A stretch of DNA of 38,160 nucleotides from Roseivirga sp. UBA6061 (GTDB lineage Bacteria > Bacteroidota > Bacteroidia > Cytophagales > Cyclobacteriaceae). The DNA is taken from positions 1-38,160 of the forward strand of contig DIYF01000018.1 in the NCBI GenBank assembly GCA_002427745.1, given 5' to 3'. The position numbers and the translations under genes are program-made. Below, piece after piece: positions 19,693 to 27,600 of this stretch; positions within the stretch are counted from its first letter, which is position 1; every line of letters starts with the position of its first letter. Under the pieces are notes generated by a model, which was not told the DNA's origin, did not search any database, and saw only the letters and a program-made list of their open reading frames with translations.

Positions 19693-19764
19693 CCTCCCCT
19701 TTAGGGGGAGGTGTCCGAAGGACGGAGGGGGATTCGTCTTACCACTCAAAGTGGTCGGGCGAAT
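19693..19764. repeat. Hairpin-rich intergenic element resembling a dispersed Bacteroidota repeat
   Basis: Three nested or adjacent stems lie in 72 bases: CCTCCCC (19693-19699) with GGGGAGG (19705-19711); GTCC (19713-19716) with GGAC (19720-19723); and ATTCG (19732-19736) with CGAAT (19760-19764), enclosing ACCACT/AGTGGT (19741-19746, 19750-19755). The GC-rich text (CCTCCCCTTTAGGGGGAGG followed by TGTCCGAAGGACGGAGGGGG) matches from memory a string seen between genes in many Bacteroidota genomes. I cannot check copy number here. It lies between two convergent genes and could fold to end transcription from both sides, although it has no T-run. Confidence 0.6.
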
Positions 19765-19785
19765 AAGCCTCCTGAGGATTACACA

Positions 19786-22700
19786 TTAGTCCTTGTAAAC
19801 AGCTCCCTCCAGAAAGTAGGCTCCGGGTGTTTTACCAAAACGTTCTTTATAGAGCTTTGAGAAGTAGGGGGTAGATGTAAAGCCTACGGCCAGTGATACC
19901 TCTGTCACCTGGTTGTATTTATGTTGCTCAAGATAGCTTCTTGCCATTTGCAGCCTGATTTCTTTGAGATACACATTCGGAGTGTATCCGGTAGCATTCT
20001 TGAGCTTACGTTGAAATTGTCGCTCACTCAAGCCCACAGCCCCGGCTACGGTGGCGATGTTGAAATCCACCTTGTGCACACTTTCCATCGTGATTTTCTT
20101 AACCTCCAGGAGCCAGTTTTCCAGCTTTTCATCCAGGGCATTGTTATGGTCATAATTAACCTCGCTGACCAGGTTGGCCACCCTCCGTGATTCGGAAACC
20201 TTCAACTGGTTTCTGATCCTGGCTTTAAGCTCCTCTACTGAAAAGGGTTTGATCAGGTAATCGTCTACGCCAATCCTGAAAGCTTCGAGCTTATCTTCAT
20301 CGGCAGTTCTGGCCGTGAGCATGATAACCGGTATCGATTGAAATGTATCAATGGATTTCAGTGCCGTCAGCAGCTGTATGCCGTCCATTTCAGGCATCAT
20401 CATATCGGTGATAACAAGCATTGGCTTGTGCGTAGTAGCTTTTAATATAGCCAGTGCTTCCTGGCCATCTCCGGCTTCCATGGTATCAAAATCTCCGGAT
20501 AAGCTGCTCACAATAAAATCCCTCATATCCGGATGATCTTCCACCACCAAAATATAGTCTGCCTTTTGAGGCACTTTCGAGACTGTGTTATTCTGTTTGG
20601 GTGTTTCCTGCTCAATGGTCACGGATTCATCTACTGAAATGGTCTCACTGATCAGTGGGAGGGTGAGGGTAAAAGTACTTCCCTTATTCGCTTCGCTCTG
20701 AACAATCAATTGACCATTCATGGCTTCAGCCAGCTCCTTACTCAGAGCGAGACCAATGCCGGTACCCCCACTGGCCGCACGCTTTGAATCTTTGGTTTGA
20801 AAAAAGCGCTCAAAAATATGAGGCAGGTCTTGTTTTGAGATGCCTGAGCCGTTGTCACTCACCGATACCTGCACATAATCAGGCGCAGATAGCACCCGGA
20901 GTACGATCTGTCCATGGGCCGGAGTAAACTTAAAAGCATTTGAGAGCAGATTGTTGATGATGCGCTCTGTCATATCAGGGTCCAGCAGAAAGGACTGATC
21001 TTCAGCACCCTTGTAGCTGTAGCTAAAGTCAATATCCTGAAATGAAGCTTTTGATTCGAAACTGTTGTACAGTCTGCCGAAATAGGATTTCAGCTTTACA
21101 CGCTTCGGGCGGGCGGTCACTTTTTTGTTTTCCAGCTTGGTCAGATCCAGTATCTCTTCAACCAGCTTACTGATTTGCTCACTGTTTTTTTGAATTCTGA
21201 TGAGGTCCTTCCTCGTACCCTGATCCAGGTCCCTTCTGGAAATAAGCTTGTTTACCGGGCCGAGTATCAGGCTCAGAGGAGTGCGTAGCTCGTGTGATAC
21301 ATTTGCAAAGAACTTGGATTTAAGCTCATCCAGCTCCTGAAGCTCCTCTGCCTGCTGTCTTATTTTTACGGTTCGGCTCGCTATTTCTTCTTCCAGCACT
21401 GCCTGCCGTTGTAGCAGCCTTTTTTCACGATAGGCCACCCTCCACCAAATCAGGCTGATGAGCACCAGGGCAATCCCTGTAAAAAACCACCAGCGGAGGT
21501 AGAAAGGTCTGATAACAACTACCGGGACAGATAGCTCCCGTGACCATTGCCCCTGTCTGCCCTGGCCTCTTACCAGTAGCGTGTATCGGCCATAGGGCAG
21601 TGAGTTGATTCTTACCTCGGGCTGATCTACATAGTTCCAAAGCTGATCAATACCATCGATTTTATAGGAGAACGTATTCTCGTCAGAATTGATAAAGTCC
21701 AACAGTGTGAACTCGAGCGAGAACCCGAGCTCTCCGGGGCCCAGTCTCACAGCACCTGACTCAAAATAGCCGGCAGTGGATTCCTGATACAAACCGGTTT
21801 TGCGTTCCTGTTTTTTCAGGCCTACTACCTTCAGTTCAATATCTGACTGGCCTTCATTCAGAAAATCTGCCGGATCAAAGGATGTTACCCCGTCAATACT
21901 GCCGAAGAACAGGCGGCCGTCTTTGGCCTGAAAATGAGAAGTAGTATTGAACTCTTCATGTATCAGACCGTCAGCTGCGGTATATGTGCTGATACTAAAA
22001 TCCTCAAGTCTGATCCGCATAATACCCCGGTTGCTCGGAACCCAGATACAGCCATAATCATCTTCATAGGTGGCATAGACCGTATTATCAGAGAGGCCGT
22101 TTTTAGTAGTCCAATGGTCAAACTCCCCGGTGGTTGTATTGAGTTTTACAATGCCACCGCCCCGGGTAGCCAGCCACAGCCAGCCCGCTTTATCTTCTCT
22201 GATATGTGCTATGGTATTGAAAGGAATCTGCTCCTGGGCGGCACCTTCAGTATGGAACCTTTTAATAATCCTCCCATCAGAATTCATAAGATAAAGGCCT
22301 GTGGTAGCCCCGATCCAGATACCTGATTCGTTTTCATGAAAGCTGTAGATAGAAGACATACCGAGTGTCTCGAATGCGCCATAATCACGTATTTTTCGAA
22401 TAACGCTGTCCTTTTCGTCCAGCTGTGCCAGTCCTACGTTTCCTCCCAGCCATAAGCGAGACCGACTGTCTGAAAAAGCAGACCAATAGATGGCGCTCTC
22501 ACCGGGCAGTCGCTCACGGTAATCGCTGGCATAGGTGTAATCAGTGAATTTGCTGGTACTAATATCGTATTTGTAAAGACGTATCCCTTCATCAGTATAC
22601 CAGAGGTTTCCCTCATTGTCCTGAACCAGGGCCAGGCGTTTTAGTTCCTCCTGATCACCATGCTTTCCGTAAAGGTTGGCAAAGGCTTTGGTAGTATCCG

Positions 22701-23919
22701 CCTTAGCAAATTTTTTAAGATAAAAATCAGACTCAGGGCTGAAGTGCTCTTGTTTTCCGGAGTTAAGGTCAATCTTAAATGAAGGCCCCAGCCCATTGGT
22801 AAACAGCTCATTCTTGTCGTTTACAAAAAGCCCCCGGGCTCCATACCCGTGAATGCCGAATACACTGATATCTGTGAGGTAATTGGTGAAAGGCGACCTT
22901 TCTAACTTGACAATATTTATCCTGCTGTTATAATTGGCCCAGCCATTGCCTGAGCGATCAAAATAGAGTTGTACAGGAAAACCCTGAATCTCTTGTTCCA
23001 GCTCGAAGTCTACCAGCTCATTCAGGAAACCATCATAGACAGCACGACCTCCGCGCTTGATATACCAGCTCTGTTTGCGATACGGGTCGAAGCCCATGAT
23101 TCTTCTGCCTTCCCATGAGGCAGGTGTGGCCCCGCCAAGAGGGAGTTCATTAACAAATGGGACAGGGGGCTTCTGGTCAGTTTTTCTGGCGGTTGGTAAT
23201 TCCCGGAGATAGTAAACATTCCCCATATCATCAGCACCCAGAATGGGCAGCGCTGCGGCCACACCGGTATTCACCTGTTTTATTATTCTGCCCGATGGCC
23301 CCAAAAGCTGAAACATACCTTCGCTGCTAAGCCAGAGCCCCTGTGGGCATGAGCGAAATCTATGGACAGGCTTGTTTGATTCATAGACTAATCTGAATGC
23401 CGGTGAACCGTCCTGAGGTTGATCGTACAGATATACCTTATAATCTTTCGTAACCAGCCATACATTTCCGCTGACGTAATCAGACTGAATCCTTAGAAGG
23501 TTTTGAACATCCATGGGAAGAGGAGTCTCAAAAAAGTCAGTGGCTACGATGGCCTTGCCCTGCCGGATATCGAATATCTGAAAGACTATATCATTGTTAT
23601 GGTTGGGGTCTACTCCCAGGAGCCAGAGATAGCCTTGCTTGTCCTGAGAAATACTATGCACGGCATTACTGACGAGTGCTCCGTTTTCCTCAGTATAGGC
23701 CTTTATACGATAGCCGTCATAGCGGCTCATACCTTCGCGACTTCCTATCCACATCAAACCCTCGGAGTCCTGGAAAAAGGGGCCATTGTTTCTACTGACC
23801 AACCCATCTTCAAAGCCAATAGATTTGAGCTTAACACTATACTGCTGGGCCATTCCCTGAAGGGAAATGAATAGCAACATGAATATGCCATAAGTCGGTG
23901 TGAGCCTTTGCAGCAACAT
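19786..23919 (-). CDS. Hybrid two-component system regulator (Reg_prop sensor, histidine kinase, receiver, AraC DNA-binding domain)
   Basis: 1377 residues from the ATG at 23919-23917. This start gives an immediate signal peptide (TYGIFMLLFISLQGMAQQ). The longer TTG start at 23955 adds 12 residues before it and is less likely. Residues about 25-690 are Reg_prop propeller repeats (EDKAGWLWLATRGGGIVKLN, YEDDYGCIWVPSNRGIMRI), which form the periplasmic sensor. A Y_Y_Y domain covers about 705-785, and a membrane span about 806-828 (WWFFTGIALVLISLIWW). HisKA has His876 in FFANVSHELRTPL. The HATPase has an N box (NNLLSNAFKFTP), DNGSGI and GGTGIGLAL. The receiver has Asp1172 (VITDMMMPEMDG) and a later KPF. 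The AraC domain fills about 1285-1377 (AGAVGLSERQFQRKLK, SLAVGFTSTPYFSKLYKERFG). All key residues are present. Known family members sense oligosaccharides and control polysaccharide-use genes. No susC/susD pair is visible here, so the target may be the flanking giant-protein genes. Confidence 0.96.
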   Translation of the reverse strand: MLLQRLTPTYGIFMLLFISLQGMAQQYSVKLKSIGFEDGLVSRNNGPFFQDSEGLMWIGSREGMSRYDGYRIKAYTEENGALVSNAVHSISQDKQGYLWLLGVDPNHNNDIVFQIFDIRQGKAIVATDFFETPLPMDVQNLLRIQSDYVSGNVWLVTKDYKVYLYDQPQDGSPAFRLVYESNKPVHRFRSCPQGLWLSSEGMFQLLGPSGRIIKQVNTGVAAALPILGADDMGNVYYLRELPTARKTDQKPPVPFVNELPLGGATPASWEGRRIMGFDPYRKQSWYIKRGGRAVYDGFLNELVDFELEQEIQGFPVQLYFDRSGNGWANYNSRINIVKLERSPFTNYLTDISVFGIHGYGARGLFVNDKNELFTNGLGPSFKIDLNSGKQEHFSPESDFYLKKFAKADTTKAFANLYGKHGDQEELKRLALVQDNEGNLWYTDEGIRLYKYDISTSKFTDYTYASDYRERLPGESAIYWSAFSDSRSRLWLGGNVGLAQLDEKDSVIRKIRDYGAFETLGMSSIYSFHENESGIWIGATTGLYLMNSDGRIIKRFHTEGAAQEQIPFNTIAHIREDKAGWLWLATRGGGIVKLNTTTGEFDHWTTKNGLSDNTVYATYEDDYGCIWVPSNRGIMRIRLEDFSISTYTAADGLIHEEFNTTSHFQAKDGRLFFGSIDGVTSFDPADFLNEGQSDIELKVVGLKKQERKTGLYQESTAGYFESGAVRLGPGELGFSLEFTLLDFINSDENTFSYKIDGIDQLWNYVDQPEVRINSLPYGRYTLLVRGQGRQGQWSRELSVPVVVIRPFYLRWWFFTGIALVLISLIWWRVAYREKRLLQRQAVLEEEIASRTVKIRQQAEELQELDELKSKFFANVSHELRTPLSLILGPVNKLISRRDLDQGTRKDLIRIQKNSEQISKLVEEILDLTKLENKKVTARPKRVKLKSYFGRLYNSFESKASFQDIDFSYSYKGAEDQSFLLDPDMTERIINNLLSNAFKFTPAHGQIVLRVLSAPDYVQVSVSDNGSGISKQDLPHIFERFFQTKDSKRAASGGTGIGLALSKELAEAMNGQLIVQSEANKGSTFTLTLPLISETISVDESVTIEQETPKQNNTVSKVPQKADYILVVEDHPDMRDFIVSSLSGDFDTMEAGDGQEALAILKATTHKPMLVITDMMMPEMDGIQLLTALKSIDTFQSIPVIMLTARTADEDKLEAFRIGVDDYLIKPFSVEELKARIRNQLKVSESRRVANLVSEVNYDHNNALDEKLENWLLEVKKITMESVHKVDFNIATVAGAVGLSERQFQRKLKNATGYTPNVYLKEIRLQMARSYLEQHKYNQVTEVSLAVGFTSTPYFSKLYKERFGKTPGAYFLEGAVYKD

Positions 23920-24041
23920 AAATTCAATAGTAATAAAATGATGTACGGCAAGCAATGAAATTCAGTAAACGGAAATCCGGTAGAATTTGGGATGGGTATT
24001 TAAGTGTCTGTTTTTCAAGTGTTTGTGAATTTGGTGTCGGA

Positions 24042-24106
24042 AAATTGTACCCTGTGTGTCGGGATTTTGCCTCATGTGAAACGCAAGAAAAAAGGGGGTA
24101 CAATTT
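24042..24106. promoter_or_regulatory. 11-bp inverted repeat next to a -7-like box, candidate regulator site
   Basis: AAATTGTACCC at 24042-24052 and its exact reverse complement GGGTACAATTT at 24096-24106 are separated by 43 bases, so equivalent positions lie 54 bp apart, about five helical turns. Such spacing suits two bound protein units with or without looping. The right arm ends at the first base of TATATTTG (24106-24113), a full TAnnTTTG match on the plus strand, though no -33 TTTG is seen 19 bases upstream. A site for the AraC part of the neighbouring regulator is possible but not shown. Confidence 0.45.
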
Positions 24107-24263
24107 ATATTTGAAATAGAAGCAGACGCATCACATGGCGCGGTCTTCCCTCTCCATTTTAGATTAGGAATAAAATGCTCACTGCAGAGCGTGATGACAA
24201 TAGACCCGGCAAGATTGTCGGACACCTAAGAAATAAAACAAACACCAAAACAATATTTGCGAC

Positions 24264-24380
24264 ATGAAACCTTCATTCCCTTTGGTAGCCTTAATGCAGC
24301 TGTCCGTTTTCTCAATTCAACTCAGTGCTCAGATCAATCGTGGCTTTGCCGTGAATGTCGGGAAATCCCGGGGTGAATAA
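24264..24380 (+). CDS. Possible 38-residue signal-peptide-like ORF (leader peptide or gene remnant)
   Basis: The ATG follows an A-rich stretch typical of Bacteroidota leaders. The product starts with Lys and a hydrophobic run (MKPSFPLVALMQLSVFSIQ), then LSAQ, a fitting signal-peptidase site, and only about 15 more residues (INRGFAVNVGKSRGE). It is too short to be a normal secreted protein. It could be a true small peptide, the stub of a decayed gene, or a leader ORF, since its stop codon lies in the loop of a hairpin at 24363-24388. No homologue is recognised. Confidence 0.3.
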   Translation: MKPSFPLVALMQLSVFSIQLSAQINRGFAVNVGKSRGE

Positions 24381-24388
24381 CGGGTTTT
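24363..24388 (+). terminator. Weak hairpin with T-run overlapping the end of the short ORF
   Basis: AAATCCCG (24363-24370) pairs with CGGGTTTT (24381-24388) with one mismatch around a 10-base loop that contains the TGAATAA end of the short ORF. CCCG at 24367-24370 can instead pair with CGGG at 24359-24362. The two hairpins exclude each other. The stems are only four strong pairs long, so this may be chance. Confidence 0.3.
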
Positions 24389-24611
24389 AAGCATACACTG
24401 TGTCCGTCATTGGCCCCGCATGCTACATTGAGTTGATGAGTTTGATGAGTGAAATCAGGCTCTTTAACATTCGCTGAAATACTAATCTTAAATGATGACT
24501 TTTTTAAGGAACCACATACCCTTCCGGCATGGTGCATCTGTGCTGAAATCTGCCGCTTCAGGCCCGGGCGCTTCTGTGCCAACGCATCCAAACACCTGTA
24601 AAATCTATTCT

Positions 24612-27600
24612 ATGAATCTGCTTATGAAACGTATGATCTGTGGCCTGATATTGCTTTTGGCTTTTTTTCAGACGCAAAACCTGTCAGGACAAACAGAAGA
24701 CCCGGTGCTGCCCTTTGCTTCTGACAAAGTGTGGGACGAGGCCAATGAGTATACTGATCCGAATAAAGGTGAATTCTTCAACTACTCGTACGACCCCTGT
24801 ACGGGAATTCTGAAGTATGTCTTCTTCGTGTATGAAACAGGAGAGACCGATGAGGTACAGAGAATGACCCTCAGACTCAGGACTGAGGATGGGACAGAGG
24901 AAGTACAGATGTTTGATTTCTATCTGCTTACAAGCGCTCATACGCATGAAATAGAGCTGCCGACCTTCTTAAGCTCAACTACCGCTTCCTATGAAGCTGA
25001 TGCAAACCTGACCAGTGCCAAAGTCAGAACCCGGGGTGAGGATGTGTTCATTCAGATAGATTACCTGGTGGGAACCCGGTTTCAGTTCCAAAAGAACTTT
25101 ATCAACATGAATGTGACCATCCTGGGGTCAGATGGATTCAATGAAGTTACCTCATCATCTATCTTCAATAACAATAAGAGTAGCTTTACGGCCAACGCGC
25201 TGCAACCTCCGTCTTCTGCACCCAATGTATCCCGACTGGCAGATGCGAAGGGTTTTAAAATTGATTTTCTTCTTCCCACCAACTGTACGGGTACCTATAC
25301 GGATGATGACGGACCATTTTATGAAGTTCAGAGAGCTGAGGCCGATGGCAGTGGCCTGACTACCATCATTGAAGATATAGCCTATTCCATTGGCAGCAAG
25401 CAGCATAATGATGTCAGCTCGGGTGCCAACTTCATTGATGACTGTACCGAATACAAATATCGCGTGAGGGTGTACTCCAGGGTAGGAGGAGTAAAACAAT
25501 ATGCCGGTGAATCGGAGTCCGATTTTTCTACAGCGCTTAAATACGTGGAGTTGTTGGATGAACCTAGCAACATCAGCGCCACCACAGATTTATGTGATGG
25601 TACGATCAGCCTCACCTGGGACTATAACTTTGCCAACCCTGACGCCTTCTATGTTTACAGAAAAATGCTGGAAGATTCCGAATTCTCTCTACTCTCGGAG
25701 GTCAGCGGTGGAGTGCGCAATTTTTCAGACCCTATAGCAGAAGATGACCGAAACAAGGACATCCAGTACCGGGTAGCCACCTACAATGGTTGTGATGCAA
25801 CGCCTGCCGCATCTCTGACTACCGTTACAGGAAAGGCCATTGAAGCTTTGGTCGCCCCCACCGATGTAAAGGTTGAAGAACTGGTCAACGGAAACAGCAA
25901 AGGAGTACGGATTACGTGGAACGACAATTCAGACGTTGAGGACAATTACATCATATCCAGGCAGCTAAAGAATGGCGGAGGGCTGGTGAACATAGAGTTA
26001 TCTGCCAATGCCACCAGCTATGATGACTTTGATGTGTCTGTCTGTGAATTGTACGTGTACACGGTAAAAGTTGTTAACGACAGTTGTGCTCCGGATGGTT
26101 TTAGTGAACCCGATGAAACTCAGGAAATATCACTGGATGCTGAGTTGAGCAATATCATCACAGAGTCATCACTCATTGCCTCTCGTGGTTATTTCTCTGA
26201 TCGCGTAACCCTGGACTGGACCGTAGGCGGTATTTCCGACAATATTTCCAGGTACAGAATTTTCAGCAGACCTCTTGGTTCCACAGGCGAACCGGTGGCC
26301 ATAGGAGTAGTAAGCGGAACAGAAAGGTCATATGAGGATACCAAAGCAGAACCCGGTCTGGTACTGGAGTATTTTCTGATAGGCGAAACGGATTGTGGGG
26401 AAGCGCTTCTCACAACCAATGACACCGAGCAGATTGCTCTCGCCACCACGGGAGTTAGCAAAGCCACAGGTTTTCGCAGTCCTACCGGTGTCATAAACGG
26501 TAATATTGCCTATGAAGGAGGCAATGGTGTAGGTGGCGTCAAAGTAATTGTAGAAACGGATCAGGGCAACAACGGAAGGTCTCTGCTTTTTGACGGAAAT
26601 GATGCCGTAACTATCAGCGATTCTGATAAGAGCCTGACCCCTGAATCTATGAGCCTGGGCTTCTATCTGAGGCCTGAACTCAATGATCTGGCGGATGAGG
26701 GTGCCACACTTTTTGAAAAATCAAACGCCTACCGGGTTACCCTGGCTAAAGACGGCAAGTTGACCTTTGCTCTGTTTATAGACGGAGCCTATCAGTCCGT
26801 TGAGAGCACCGATGCACTATCCGGCACCGCATTTCAGCAGCTATATCTGACCTATGACGGTACATCTATGAAAATCTACATAGATGGTGAACTTGATAAT
26901 ACAAAGGCACAAAGCGGTTCAATGGACCTTGATAATGCCCAGGCCTTGGTGATTGGAAGTGCCTACCATGGCCTGCTGGACGAAATAAATCTATGGGACA
27001 TTGCTAAATCAGCCAATAGCATTGTCACTGATTATGTACGATTGTTAAACAGGGATGAAGAAGGGCTCATTGGTTACTGGCCCATAGGTGTAGGGCTTGG
27101 TGAGGAGGCTTTTGATGCCAGCATGACAGGCAATAAGTTCAATGGAAACGATGGATTGCTGGTAGGGGTAGAGTGGTCTGAGGTTATTCCCGACCGGGAT
27201 CAGTTGGGTACAGTGGCCTACACGAATAGCCAGGGGAATTATACAGTCGATGGTATTGCTTTCAACGGTGAGGGGCAGAATTTTACGGTTACTCCCGTAT
27301 TCGGTGTTCATGAGTTCTCACCCCAGCAGCGATTTATTTATCTGGGACAGGGAAACCTTGTACAGAACGCGGTGGATTTTGAAGACATCAGCTCATTCAC
27401 AGTAACCGGTTCTGTTGTTTTTGATTTCAACGAAACCAAAGTCGGTTCAGAAGATGTCAAACTGCTGGTAGATGGCCGCCCTGTATTTGATGCCAATGGA
27501 AAGGTGATCCTGACTGATGAAAACGGGCTTTTTTCCATACAGGTACCTATCGGTGAGCACTCCATCAGCGTAGAAAAAGATGATCATACTTTTGCTTTTG

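Larger units (their letters stand above)
23920..24611. other. Divergent intergenic region of about 690 bp between the regulator and the LamG giant gene
   Basis: Holds an 11-bp inverted repeat (24042-24106), a TATATTTG box on the plus strand (24106-24113), a short signal-peptide-like ORF (24264-24380) and a weak hairpin with T-run (24363-24388). No clear CAAAnnTA (minus-strand -7 box) was found for the regulator. The stretch 24389-24611 shows nothing I can name, although one frame stays open there into the giant gene. Confidence 0.6.

Noticed and set aside
19732..19764. The ATTCG/CGAAT and ACCACT/AGTGGT hairpin as a standard rho-independent terminator
   Set aside because: There is no T-run on either side. 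It is listed as part of a repeat element instead.
23920..23955. TTG at 23955 as the start of the hybrid regulator
   Set aside because: It adds 12 residues ahead of a normal signal peptide, while ATG at 23919 gives a conventional one.
23962..24225. An 87-codon minus-strand ORF upstream of the regulator
   Set aside because: No recognisable domain, unusual composition with many His, Asn and Cys, and it overlaps the inverted repeat and promoter-like box. It is more likely non-coding.
24334..24591. An 85-codon minus-strand ORF
   Set aside because: No family resemblance. It overlaps the short plus-strand ORF and the leader of the LamG gene.
24492..24611. ATG at 24492 as the start of the LamG giant
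   Set aside because: It adds 40 polar residues rich in His, Pro and Ser before a standard signal peptide beginning at ATG 24612. The open frame upstream looks like chance.
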